From: Chloroflexota bacterium
GTDB lineage: Bacteria; Chloroflexota; Anaerolineae; UBA2200; JACIWT01
Assembly: GCA_014360825.1 (NCBI GenBank)
Contig: JACIWT010000015.1
Span: 1 to 53,734 of the forward strand
Direction: 5' to 3'
Length of the DNA: 53,734 nucleotides
The position numbers and the translations under genes are program-made. Below, one piece after another: positions 17,932 to 26,086 of the stretch. Under the pieces are notes generated by a model, which did no database searches, was not told the origin of the DNA, and saw nothing but the letters and a program-made list of their open reading frames with translations. Numbering within the stretch: the stretch's first letter is position 1; each line of letters begins with the position of its first letter.

Positions 17932-19374
17932 ATGAGCGAGATCATACCTTCAAGGCCCCTGGCACGAGATCCCCTCGACGAGTTGTGGCGGATGGTAGGC
18001 TCAGCCCGGCTGACAGCATTCCTGCTCCTCGCCCTGGCGATGACGGTTTTCATAAGCCTGCTCGTCCCACAGGCACCGCCCCAAGCAGGGGCCGACCCGA
18101 ATATCTATGCCCGTTGGTTGGCCGACTTACGCGCGCGTTACGGCCCATGGATGGATGCTCTCTCCTTCGTTGGCTTGACCAATGTCTACAGCACGTTATG
18201 GTTCCGCATTATCGTGGCTCTCCTGGCATTCAACTTAGCCATCGTTCTCCTGGATTGCATCCCGGCACTGTGGCGGCTGTATCGCGGAACAGTAGATGCA
18301 CCACCTGACCCGGTTTTCGGTCCCTTCCGCCAGAGAACCATTGCGTTGTCCTTGCCTATTGGGGTGGTTTTTGATACAGTAGCCCACGCCCTCCGTGCAG
18401 CGGGGTATGTGCGTTCTGGCATCATGCGCGGTGACCAAAGATTCGCTCTAATCGCCATGAAAGGACTGCCACGCATGTTGTTTGGCATGATAATTCGAGC
18501 GGGGATTTTGATTGTCTTAACGGGCCTGCTCGTCAACGAACGAGTGGGTTGGCATGCATCCGACATCCTTTTTCGTCCCGGACAGGTGTATTTAGTCGGG
18601 CATGGGAAAGACCTGGCCGTGCGTGCTGATTCCTTCCGCATTCTGCCCTCTACCACTCGAGCCGCCGGGATAATGAGTTTCCTTCACGGCGGGACAGTCA
18701 TCCACACAATTGAGACCAGTGATCGGACAGCAATCCATTATGACGGTATTTACCTCACCCTCAAGTCGGTGGGCCCCGCATTGGAAGTAACGGCCGCAGA
18801 TGTGAATGGCCGAACATTACTCCTGCAAAGTCCGGAGACTGGTGCATCCTCTCACGCACGACTGATGTTACTATTTTTTGGCGCGAGCGATGAAAAGTTT
18901 GTGATCGTGCCAGAGCGCAACCTCGTCCTACGCCTGGTCTACACGCCGGGCTTGCCCGTCGGCGGGATAAGCGAAGCACCCTATTTCCAACTGGAGGCCT
19001 TTCGGGGTGAAGAGACCACACCCTTCATATCGAAAACCGTTTCGGGAGACATGTCAGTCGTGATAGGATCCGATGTCTTCCACCTCTTATACCAACCTTT
19101 CGGTGTCTTGGAGATCGGGCAGGAGCCAGGAGTATGGTTGCTGGGGGTCGGCCTGGTGCTTGTGCTTATTGGAGTGACAGGAGCATTGTGGCTTCCTGGT
19201 CATCTTTTATGGGTGCGCGGGGATGCTCTCAGAGATGGCATGTGGGTTACTCTCTACGAAGTGTTGCGGCGCGATGCGATGGAATGGGGGCCGCAGCCAG
19301 CACCGGTAAACGAAATCGAACAGGCTTTGCAACGTGCAGCAGCCATGCAGCCCAAAGGCAAGGGCAAGCCATGA
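17932..19374 (+). CDS. resB: ResB-like cytochrome c biogenesis protein
   Basis: 480 residues. The N-terminus LWRMVGSARLTAFLLLALAMTVFISLLVPQ is the conserved first segment of ResB/Ccs1. Membrane helices sit at about 27-46, 90-110, 180-198 and 405-425, with a large extracytoplasmic domain between the third and fourth. In system II, ResB and CcsA carry haem across the membrane and attach it to apocytochromes c. No good ribosome site precedes ATG 17932. It overlaps the next gene by four bases (ATGA), which supports a two-protein complex. Confidence 0.85.
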   Translation: MSEIIPSRPLARDPLDELWRMVGSARLTAFLLLALAMTVFISLLVPQAPPQAGADPNIYARWLADLRARYGPWMDALSFVGLTNVYSTLWFRIIVALLAFNLAIVLLDCIPALWRLYRGTVDAPPDPVFGPFRQRTIALSLPIGVVFDTVAHALRAAGYVRSGIMRGDQRFALIAMKGLPRMLFGMIIRAGILIVLTGLLVNERVGWHASDILFRPGQVYLVGHGKDLAVRADSFRILPSTTRAAGIMSFLHGGTVIHTIETSDRTAIHYDGIYLTLKSVGPALEVTAADVNGRTLLLQSPETGASSHARLMLLFFGASDEKFVIVPERNLVLRLVYTPGLPVGGISEAPYFQLEAFRGEETTPFISKTVSGDMSVVIGSDVFHLLYQPFGVLEIGQEPGVWLLGVGLVLVLIGVTGALWLPGHLLWVRGDALRDGMWVTLYEVLRRDAMEWGPQPAPVNEIEQALQRAAAMQPKGKGKP

Positions 19375-19787
19375 TCGCCACCTTGCAGGCAGTGAGAATG
19401 ATCGCCACCGCAATGGCCACTATCTCCTTCGGACTGGCCGGGTTAACGGGGCTCGTTTACATCATGCAAATAACATGGAGGCAATCCCCCCTCTTCCCCA
19501 AGGTGCCGCCGGCAGAACGATTAGACAGATGGATGGAGCAGGGGCTTGCCTTTGGGATGCCCTGGCTAACACTGAGCATGGTCTCGGCTATCGGGGAAGG
19601 ATGGCTATCCACCGGTCGGGTGTGGCCAGGCGATCCACAAACTTCATCTCTCCTGGCGCTCTGGCTTTACTACTCAGCGTTACTCAGTGGTCGTTTACGG
19701 CTGAACTGGGCGGGAGTAGGACCCGCCTGGATGACACTGGTGGGGGCAGTCAGCGCCGCGCTTGCGCTGGCAGTTTCTCTGTCATAG
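19371..19787 (+). CDS. Half-size CcsA/ResC-like haem-handling membrane protein
   Basis: 138 residues, about half or less of normal CcsA. Start ATG 19371 overlaps the resB stop; the longer frame from 19134 reads through resB in another frame and is rejected. Four hydrophobic segments (about 10-30, 58-75, 90-108, 115-137). The core GMPWLTLSMVSAIGEGWLS followed by GRVWPGDPQTSSLLALWLYY matches the CcsA C-terminal pattern with GRYWSWDPKETW, but the second Trp, Lys-Glu and last Trp of the WWD signature are lost. The gene pair with resB supports a role in cytochrome c maturation; how it would bind haem is unclear. Confidence 0.62.
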   Translation: MIATLQAVRMIATAMATISFGLAGLTGLVYIMQITWRQSPLFPKVPPAERLDRWMEQGLAFGMPWLTLSMVSAIGEGWLSTGRVWPGDPQTSSLLALWLYYSALLSGRLRLNWAGVGPAWMTLVGAVSAALALAVSLS

Positions 19788-19794
19788 GAATCGG

Positions 19795-20667
19795 TTATCG
19801 TGCAGCGGAGGCAGGGATACGCGGATTGGCATAGCAGTATCGGCACCCATTCGGGCAGCGCATCGTATATGCGCCTATATCCACGCTAGGAGTGCAGCAG
19901 CACTCTGTTCGCTGGCCGGGGTCCTTTCCGGTAGCAGCGGGCAGGCCCAAAGGGTGTAGAAGCGATAGCAACTCGCCGTCAATGCAGCGGCTGGGCATTG
20001 CGCCGGCGGGGACAAGACTCGCGTTACTACAGGCATACAGAGTGATGCCTAAAGGTTTCGCTAGTTCTACCAGGCGGCTTGTGATTTCCAGCCGCTCTTC
20101 TATCGATGGGTCATACCAGTGCCATCCCCGTCGGCCCCGTACTTTACCGTAAAGTGTGGCAAAGGAGATGCGCACAGTCGTGATCCCCGCGGCAGCGCTG
20201 GCACAGAAGATATCCTTTGCATAGACCAAGTTGCTGCGCACCTCGCCGCCCTCCCACCAATGGACAATGGGGTCAAAGCGCAAAGTGACGCGGCGAGGAT
20301 CACCAGTGAAGGCAATTAGTTCTGGCAGTTGTGCGATGACTTGATCCCAGGGCCGAATGCTTGGCTCCAGCGGTGTGCCTCCCAAACCTGTCACCGTGAG
20401 ATGACAGAAGACTTGGTCATAACGGTTCAATGCGTCGCGGACTCCGCCCTTATTGGCCAGTAACGGCGCGAAATCTTTCGACCACAAGACGATGGTGTGC
20501 ACATCTTCCGGGCGGAGGGAGACCACCCGCAATTTGCCGCTGTAAGGTTGGGGTACGTCGGCTGCGCCCCGTTGGATGACCGCCGCCAGCCAAGTTGGAT
20601 AGTGCATCGGGATGTCTGTCCGTCGCGACGCCGATATAACTTGTCGCACTCTCTCTTTCGCGCTCAT
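19795..20667 (-). CDS. DUF1848-family protein with C-terminal Cys cluster
   Basis: 290 residues. Opens VISASRRTDIPMHYPTWL, the hallmark of DUF1848, with VVSLRPEDVHTIVLWSKD and LRFDPIVHW further in. The C-terminus has TECCCTPSVDIG followed by MRCPNGCRYCYANP; the CxxxCxxC spacing resembles a radical-SAM [4Fe-4S] motif but lies at the C-terminal end. The family's reaction is unknown to me. It converges on the CcsA-like gene with only 7 bases between stops, and it is not part of that operon. Confidence 0.78.
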   Translation of the reverse strand: MSAKERVRQVISASRRTDIPMHYPTWLAAVIQRGAADVPQPYSGKLRVVSLRPEDVHTIVLWSKDFAPLLANKGGVRDALNRYDQVFCHLTVTGLGGTPLEPSIRPWDQVIAQLPELIAFTGDPRRVTLRFDPIVHWWEGGEVRSNLVYAKDIFCASAAAGITTVRISFATLYGKVRGRRGWHWYDPSIEERLEITSRLVELAKPLGITLYACSNASLVPAGAMPSRCIDGELLSLLHPLGLPAATGKDPGQRTECCCTPSVDIGAYTMRCPNGCRYCYANPRIPASAAR

Positions 20668-20715
20668 CGTCCTCGATGAATATTATACATCCCCCGTCGC
20701 TGCAAAATGAACTCA

Positions 20716-20745
20716 TTGCTCATTCCCGCCGGTCAGAGTTATAAT
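20716..20745 (+). promoter_or_regulatory. Possible promoter of the Nudix gene
   Basis: TTGCTC (20716-20721), 18 bases, perfect TATAAT (20740-20745), about 34 bases before the start codon. Confidence 0.55.
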
Positions 20746-20778
20746 GTAAGTCAAGTCTAGGGAGTGAGAGGCCAATAG

Positions 20779-21204
20779 ATGCCAGTGGAATATCCTTCAG
20801 CCCCAGTTGTTGCCGTTGGCGCAGTAGTGCTGCGCGATGAACGGGTTTTACTCATCCAGCGTGCCGAGCCTCCTAATACAGGTTGGTGGAGCATTCCGGG
20901 TGGTATTGTCGAATTGGGCGAAACATTGCGAGCAGCAGCAGAGCGGGAAGTCCGTGAGGAGTGCGGCATCGAAGTAAAAGCCGGACCCGTGATCAACGTC
21001 ACGGAACTTATCTTGCCCGACATCGAGGGGCGCGTGCAATATCACTACGTGCTGATCGATTTATTGGCTTCTTATATAAAAGGGGAAGTGCGGGCCAGTT
21101 CGGACGCTGCCGACGCGCGTTGGGTGGCGCGTGATGATTTGATGGATCTTGCTATTATCCCACGTCTCCGACCGCTGTTGGAAAGGGCCTGGGAGATGAT
21201 CTGA
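20779..21204 (+). CDS. Nudix hydrolase
   Basis: 141 residues. A complete Nudix box runs from Gly42 to Ile64 (GIVELGE, seven residues, REVREECGI), so metal-dependent hydrolysis of a nucleoside diphosphate linked to another group is expected. The N-terminal strand AVGAVVLRDERVLLIQRAEPPNTGWWSIPGG is typical of ADP-ribose or oxidised-nucleotide hydrolases; substrate not predictable. GGGAGTGAGAGG lies upstream of the start. ychF follows after 53 bases and may be co-transcribed. Confidence 0.88.
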   Translation: MPVEYPSAPVVAVGAVVLRDERVLLIQRAEPPNTGWWSIPGGIVELGETLRAAAEREVREECGIEVKAGPVINVTELILPDIEGRVQYHYVLIDLLASYIKGEVRASSDAADARWVARDDLMDLAIIPRLRPLLERAWEMI

Positions 21205-21257
21205 AACACACCTGCGCGCAGAAGATATTACCCTGCCACTAGGAGAAGGAACAAGAT

Positions 21258-22355
21258 ATGGGACTGGAAATCGGCATCGTAGGGCTGCCCAATGTGGGCA
21301 AATCGACCCTTTTTAACGCACTGACTCGGGCCAAGGCCCTCGTCGCGGATTACCCTTTCACCACCATCGAGCCAAACGTAGGCGTGGTCGCTATCCCTGA
21401 TACGCGTTTACATGATATCGCTGCCCTTGTGAAACCGGAGAGGGTGACGCCAACTACTCTCCGCCTGGTAGATATCGCGGGCCTGGTGAAAGGTGCGAGT
21501 CAAGGTGAAGGGCTTGGTAACCGTTTCCTAGGCCATATCCGCAATGTGGACGCGGTGGCCTTGGTGGTACGCTGTTTCGAAGATCCAAAGATACCTCACA
21601 TCAGCGAGCATATTGACCCAATTGGTGATACTGAGATAGTGGAACTCGAGCTCATCATGGCGGACTTGGAGACCATCACCCGGCGGAGGGAGAAAGTTCG
21701 CTCGCAAGCCAAAGGCAAACACGGTGAGTTCGATGCCGAACTGGCAGCATTGGACATTTTGGAGAAGCGCTTGGGAGCGGGCAAAGGCGCACGCGGGCCA
21801 GATATGCCGCCAGATTTAGTGCCCTGGGCAAGGAGTCTGAACTTGCTTACCGCGAAACCTCGACTCTATGTAGCGAACGTCTCTGAAAGCGATTTGCCGG
21901 ATGGTGGGGCAGCCGTCAAGAAGTTGCGGTCTCTGGCAGCCACCGAGGGAGCGGAGGTCGTAGTGATCTCAGCACGCATGGAATGCGATCTGGCCGAGTG
22001 GGATGAGGAGGAGAGCAAGGCTTATCTTCAAGAAATAGGGTTAAGTGAATCTGGATTAGTGCGCTTTATAAAGGCGGCATACCATCTCCTCAACCTCATC
22101 ACCTTCTTCACCGCTACGGGTACTAAAGAGGTTCGGGCATGGACTCTTGTGCGGGGGACACCGGCGATCGAGGCTGCTGGAATGATACACTCCGATATGG
22201 AGAGGGGCTTCATCCGAGCCGAAGTGGTAAACTATGCCGATTTCGTATCTGCTGGCTCTTTGGCAGCGGCCCGGGAGAAGGGATTGGTACGTTTAGAAGG
22301 CCGTGACTACGTGGTTCAGGATGGCGATGTGATCCATTTCCGGTTCAGTGTATGA
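21258..22355 (+). CDS. ychF: YchF/OLA1 ribosome-associated P-loop NTPase
   Basis: 365 residues, full length. G1 GLPNVGKST (9-17), G3 DIAGLVKGAS, and the NVSE sequence in place of NKxD, which in this family gives ATP preference over GTP. A helical insert (about 130-165) and a C-terminal TGS domain (VRAWTLVRGTPAIEAAGMIH to the end VIHFRFSV) complete it. It binds ribosomes and is linked to stress and oxidant responses. AGGAGAAGG precedes ATG 21258. Confidence 0.96.
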   Translation: MGLEIGIVGLPNVGKSTLFNALTRAKALVADYPFTTIEPNVGVVAIPDTRLHDIAALVKPERVTPTTLRLVDIAGLVKGASQGEGLGNRFLGHIRNVDAVALVVRCFEDPKIPHISEHIDPIGDTEIVELELIMADLETITRRREKVRSQAKGKHGEFDAELAALDILEKRLGAGKGARGPDMPPDLVPWARSLNLLTAKPRLYVANVSESDLPDGGAAVKKLRSLAATEGAEVVVISARMECDLAEWDEEESKAYLQEIGLSESGLVRFIKAAYHLLNLITFFTATGTKEVRAWTLVRGTPAIEAAGMIHSDMERGFIRAEVVNYADFVSAGSLAAAREKGLVRLEGRDYVVQDGDVIHFRFSV

Positions 22356-22357
22356 AA

Positions 22358-22379
22358 CAAGCCATCGCCAATTGGCTTG
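22358..22379 (+). terminator. Weak hairpin terminator after ychF
   Basis: CAAGCCA / TGGCTTG, 7-bp stem with an 8-base loop directly after the ychF stop. The following CTTGGGC is a poor T-tract, so termination may be partial. Confidence 0.4.
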
Positions 22380-22398
22380 CTTGGGCATTGCATCAAAT

Positions 22399-22426
22399 TT
22401 GCAGAAATAGCCTTTTGATGTATAAT
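22399..22426 (+). promoter_or_regulatory. Promoter of the rpsF-ssb-rpsR operon
   Basis: TTGCAG (22399-22404), 16 bases, perfect TATAAT (22421-22426). The transcript would begin near 22433, leaving a structured leader of about 110 bases before rpsF. Confidence 0.72.
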
Positions 22427-22450
22427 TGTAGAAAAGAAAAACGGTTGAAT

Positions 22451-22493
22451 CTGGGGCAGGACATCTGAGTCCTGTACAGCCTTTCCGCCCCAG
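22451..22493 (+). promoter_or_regulatory. Candidate S6:S18 autoregulatory leader RNA
   Basis: CTGGGGC (22451-22457) pairs with GCCCCAG (22487-22493). Directly stacked inside, AGGAC (22458-22462) pairs with GTCCT (22469-22473) over a 6-base loop. All unpaired bases between the two stems lie on the 3' side (about 13 bases, GTACAGCCTTTCC, running into CCG). A two-part stem with a CCG-bearing 3' bulge in front of rpsF is the described form of the S6:S18 feedback element. Assignment is by eye. Confidence 0.5.
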
Positions 22494-22543
22494 GCGTGCT
22501 TTGATTGGGCCTGCGGCGTTCCCCGGGGAAAGGAGGTGAGCCT

Positions 22544-22831
22544 TTGGCTACCTATGAGCTGACTTTCATCCTCCAGCCCAACTTGGATGAGGATGGCCTA
22601 GCTCAAGCCGTGCAGAAGGTCGCAGATATTGTCACGGCTGCCGGCGGTACAGTTAACGCAACGGAACCCTGGGGTAAGCGGCGTTTGGCTTACCCCATTC
22701 GGCATTTTGAGGAGGGTTACTATGTTCTCCAGCGCGTGGATTTGCCAGCGAAAGGGCCACGAGAAGTGGATCGGGCCATCAAGTTAGTGGAGGATGTAAT
22801 CCGCCATCTGATCGTGCGTGTGGAAGAATAG
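22544..22831 (+). CDS. rpsF: Ribosomal protein bS6
   Basis: 95 residues from a TTG start at 22544, seven bases after a very strong AAAGGAGGTGAG; the longer frame to 22505 would contain that site. The protein opens ATYELTFILQPNLDEDGL, the conserved S6 start, and has the EPWGKRRLAYPIRHFEEGYYVL core. S6 dimerises with S18 on the small-subunit platform. First gene of rpsF-ssb-rpsR. Confidence 0.95.
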   Translation: MATYELTFILQPNLDEDGLAQAVQKVADIVTAAGGTVNATEPWGKRRLAYPIRHFEEGYYVLQRVDLPAKGPREVDRAIKLVEDVIRHLIVRVEE

Positions 22832-22887
22832 CACCCAAGCCACAGCATAACCATCACAATTTAGGCTATGGTAATAGGAGGGTTTAG

Positions 22888-23280
22888 ATGAGCGGCTTGA
22901 ACAAGGTGATGTTGATCGGCAATCTCGGTAAGGACCCGGAAATGCGTTACACACCCGATGGAACACCGGTGACCTCTTTCAGCCTTGCGGTAAGTCGAAC
23001 TTGGGTGAATAACGATGGAGAGCGACGCGAGGCGACGGAGTGGTTTAACGTTGTTGCTTGGCGTCGATTGGCGGAGATTTGCAGTCAGTACTTGCGTAAG
23101 GGGGAGCGCGTCTATGTGGAGGGCCGCCTTCAGACGCGCAGTTGGGAAGACCAGGACGGACAAAAACACTTCCGTACCGAGGTAGTGGCCCAAGACATGC
23201 TACTCCTGAGCCAACGACCCATGCGGCCAGAGGAAGAAAGCCTGAGCACAGAGCCTGGTCCAGAAGAAGAGGGCTTCTGA
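22888..23280 (+). CDS. ssb: Single-stranded DNA-binding protein
   Basis: 130 residues. One OB fold (1-108): [61 protein letters not shown]. The C-terminal tail is short and acidic and ends EEEGF rather than the common DDIPF, keeping the terminal Phe and negative charge that dock partner proteins. AGGAGG lies upstream. The position between rpsF and rpsR is the conserved bacterial order. Confidence 0.97.
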   Translation: MSGLNKVMLIGNLGKDPEMRYTPDGTPVTSFSLAVSRTWVNNDGERREATEWFNVVAWRRLAEICSQYLRKGERVYVEGRLQTRSWEDQDGQKHFRTEVVAQDMLLLSQRPMRPEEESLSTEPGPEEEGF

Positions 23281-23404
23281 GAACAAACTTGCCACAAGTC
23301 GCACCAAGTTTGCGAACTTACATCATCTATTGCGTCACACTTGCAGCATCTTGGCAAATTCGTATGCCATCGAAGAACAGCAGTATAGTGATCCGGAGGT
23401 CAAA

Positions 23405-23764
23405 TTGAGCGAAGACACAATTGTTGAAGAGCGGATTGAGGATACGGAAGCGGAAAGCGAGGCTGCGCCAGAACCAAGGCGCCGACCTAGCGAAAGTAAG
23501 GAGCAACGACCACAACGCGGCCGGGGCAGGTATGGCGCGCCGCGCCTACATCTGCAGGTCTGTACTTTCTGTGTAGATGGCGTAAAGCATATTGACTACA
23601 AGAACACGGATATGCTCGCACACTACTTAACCGATCGCGGCAAGATCAAGCCACGCCGCAAAACGGGCCTCTGCGCTAAACACCAGCGCCGTCTCTCTGT
23701 GGCGATCAAGCGTGCTCGGCACCTGGCCTTACTGCCTTTTACGGTCGAATACACGCACGTCTAA
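23405..23764 (+). CDS. rpsR: Ribosomal protein bS18, zinc-type with N-terminal extension
   Basis: 119 residues from a TTG start at 23405, four bases after GGAGGT. The long frame back to 23330 lacks any ribosome site. Residues 1-45 are an acidic then Arg/Pro-rich extension not found in typical S18. The S18 core follows: [23 protein letters not shown] and [19 protein letters not shown]. Cys53, Cys56, Cys90 and His93 (CTFC and CAKH) look like a zinc site, the 'C+' form of S18. S18 and S6 together should bind the leader at 22451-22493. Confidence 0.92.
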   Translation: MSEDTIVEERIEDTEAESEAAPEPRRRPSESKEQRPQRGRGRYGAPRLHLQVCTFCVDGVKHIDYKNTDMLAHYLTDRGKIKPRRKTGLCAKHQRRLSVAIKRARHLALLPFTVEYTHV

Positions 23765-23839
23765 AGCCGGGGGCAGACCCACAATCCCAGCCAGTGTGTA
23801 GTCTCTTGGCCCTGCCGCGTTGAATACTGAGGTAGAATC

Positions 23840-25003
23840 ATGGCAAAGAAAGGAAGGGAAAGGCCCGTTATTGAGTCGCGACATGTCCTTTCCAGAAAAG
23901 AGCGGGAGCAGCGTCAGATCCGGTTTTTGGTGATAGGTACGGTTGTTCTGGCCGTACTTGTAGTGGGCGTTTTGGCTTTTGGCCTATACCAGGAATACGT
24001 CGCGAAACCGGCCCAGCCAATCGCAGTCGTGAATAGCACAGTCATCTCCGTCCGTGACTACCAGGCGATGGTTCGTTATCGGCGTTTTGAAAACGCAAAT
24101 TATCTCGCCCAGCTTCAGGCCCAATTAAGTCAGTTTGATCCAAGCGACGAAAACCAGCAGTTCCTTATCTCGTACTTCCAGCAGCGGATCCAAGAGGTGC
24201 GCAGCGAGGCCACAAACCTGCCCATGACGGTGCTGGATGAACTCATTGATAACGAAATCATCCGACAAGAAGCGGCACGGCGGCAAATCACTGTAAGCCC
24301 CGAAGAGGTGCAGCGAGAGATCGAGCTCCAGTTCGGATATGACGCTAACCCCCCGACACCTACTCCTACGCCCGTCACCACCGCAGTGGCCATCACGCCA
24401 ACACCGAGGCCTACGGAGACCCCAGTCACTCGCGAGGAATTCGAGCGACGCTATCAGACAACCCTGGCTGCCATCCAGAAAAACACGGGGCTCACTGAGT
24501 CCCAGTTTCGGGCTCTTTTTGAAATCTCGCTCTTGACACAGAAGGTACGCGAAGCCATCCAGTCCGAGGTGCCCACATCTGAAGAACAAATACATGCGTA
24601 TCACATCTTGGTGGAAACAGAAGAAGAAGCCAAGGTTGTGCTCAACCGTCTTCAGGCTGGTGAAGACTTTGCGGCGTTGGCCAAGGAACTTTCGAAGGAC
24701 ACCGGTAGTGCCGAGAAGGGCGGCGATTTGGGATGGTTTCCGAAAGGCGTGATGGTAGAGCCATTCGAGCAGGCAGCCTTTGCTCTCCAGCCAGGTCAAA
24801 TCAGTGAGCCGGTGAAATCGGACTTTGGGTATCATATCATTAAGGTCGTTGAGCGCGATCCCAATCGTCCTCTAGACCCAGATATGTTGGAAACGAAACA
24901 GGCGGAGGCTTGGCAGAAGTGGCTGGAAGCCCAGCGCACGAGCGAGGGTGTAAAGCGTTATTGGTCCTCAGATAAAGTGCCACCTTCCCAAGAAGGTGCT
25001 TGA
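23840..25003 (+). CDS. Membrane-anchored parvulin-type peptidyl-prolyl isomerase (SurA/PrsA-like)
   Basis: 387 residues. A basic N-terminus and one membrane helix (about 29-50) precede a SurA-like N domain (60-235). This is interrupted at about 173-200 by a Thr-Pro-rich insert. A parvulin domain follows (about 250-355): HAYHILVETEEEAKVVLNRL, FAALAKELSKDTGSAEKGGDLGWF, FGYHIIKVVE. It assists folding of exported proteins outside the membrane. Fourth gene of the rpsF operon, 75 bases after rpsR, ending at a strong terminator. Linking it to ribosomal genes is unusual and may reflect simple read-through. Confidence 0.88.
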   Translation: MAKKGRERPVIESRHVLSRKEREQRQIRFLVIGTVVLAVLVVGVLAFGLYQEYVAKPAQPIAVVNSTVISVRDYQAMVRYRRFENANYLAQLQAQLSQFDPSDENQQFLISYFQQRIQEVRSEATNLPMTVLDELIDNEIIRQEAARRQITVSPEEVQREIELQFGYDANPPTPTPTPVTTAVAITPTPRPTETPVTREEFERRYQTTLAAIQKNTGLTESQFRALFEISLLTQKVREAIQSEVPTSEEQIHAYHILVETEEEAKVVLNRLQAGEDFAALAKELSKDTGSAEKGGDLGWFPKGVMVEPFEQAAFALQPGQISEPVKSDFGYHIIKVVERDPNRPLDPDMLETKQAEAWQKWLEAQRTSEGVKRYWSSDKVPPSQEGA

Positions 25004-25014
25004 AATAAAGAGGT

Positions 25015-25045
25015 AGCCCCGGCCCAATGCTGGGGCTTTTCTTTT
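25015..25045 (+). terminator. Terminator of the rpsF-ssb-rpsR-parvulin operon
   Basis: AGCCCCGGC / GCTGGGGCT, nine pairs including one G-T, loop CCAAT, then TTTTCTTTT. It lies 11 bases after the stop codon. Confidence 0.93.
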
Positions 25046-25092
25046 GGCAGTGCGTCTGCTGTTTGCTATATTGGTTTTGTGAGGAGATGGAC

Positions 25093-26034
25093 ATGACCAT
25101 GGGCTACGCGCCCGGCAAAGTAATACTTTTCGGCGAACACGCCGTGGTTTATGGCAGACCCGCGATCGCCATCCCGGTGACGCAGGTGCAAGCCCAAGCC
25201 GAAGTGCAGGATGTGCCTACTGACAAAGGGATTGTGATCGTGGCTGAGGACCTTGGTTTTACCCATCGTGTTGGGCCTGAGCCCACGATAAACGAGCAAG
25301 CACGTCCTCTCGAAACCATCGTGCTGAAGACCCTTGAGTGGCTACACATCACGCCCCGGCCCGCCATTTGCATCACCGTCCGTTCGACCGTGCCCTTGGC
25401 CCGCGGATTAGGCAGTAGCGCAGCCGTTTCAACAGCGATCGTCCGCGCGCTGGCTGCCCATTTCAGCATCGCAATCACACCTCAGGAAGTGTCCGAACTC
25501 GTGTACCAGACGGAAATCATACATCACGGCACACCCAGCGGCATTGACAACACAGTGATTGCTTTCGAGCAACCAGTCTACTTCGTGCGTGGGAAGCCAG
25601 TCGAGCCCTTCCAGGTTGGTCGACCCTTTCACATCGCCATTGCTGATACCGGAATACCAAGTTCCACCAAGGTTGTCGTGGGCGATGTGCGAACTGCATG
25701 GGAAGCAAATCCCGAGCGATATGAAGCGCTTTTTAACCGGATAGGGGCAATTGTCCAAAGAGCACGGATCATCATTGAGAGGGGCGAAAGCCATTTGCTC
25801 GGCCCTCTCATGGACGAAAACCACCAGTTATTGAGAGCGCTCGGTGTCTCTTCACGCGAACTGGATCTGCTTGCAAAGGCAGCGCGAAAGGCTGGTGCAG
25901 GTGGAGCCAAGTTATCCGGCGCAGGCCGAGGAGGAAATCTGATCGCCTTGGTGACACCCAAGACAGCCACTGCTGTGGAGCGCGCACTGCGCGAAGCGGG
26001 GGCTCGAGATGTACTCATCACCGCTGTTTCTTAG
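25093..26034 (+). CDS. mvk: Mevalonate kinase
   Basis: 313 residues from ATG 25093, six bases after GGAG; the longer frame begins inside the terminator and is rejected. GHMP-kinase motifs: GYAPGKVILFGEHAVVYGRPA (start), PLARGLGSSAAVSTA (ATP loop), GTPSGIDN, and KLSGAGRGGNLIAL near the C-terminus. It phosphorylates mevalonate in isoprenoid synthesis. No other mevalonate-pathway gene is adjacent. Its presence fits Chloroflexota, some of which use a mevalonate route. It is followed after 52 bases by glycosyltransferase genes. Confidence 0.92.
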   Translation: MTMGYAPGKVILFGEHAVVYGRPAIAIPVTQVQAQAEVQDVPTDKGIVIVAEDLGFTHRVGPEPTINEQARPLETIVLKTLEWLHITPRPAICITVRSTVPLARGLGSSAAVSTAIVRALAAHFSIAITPQEVSELVYQTEIIHHGTPSGIDNTVIAFEQPVYFVRGKPVEPFQVGRPFHIAIADTGIPSSTKVVVGDVRTAWEANPERYEALFNRIGAIVQRARIIIERGESHLLGPLMDENHQLLRALGVSSRELDLLAKAARKAGAGGAKLSGAGRGGNLIALVTPKTATAVERALREAGARDVLITAVS

Positions 26035-26086
26035 TGCAAGCAAGAACGGGGGTAACTCAACTTTTTTCCTCAGTTGGGAGAATTAG

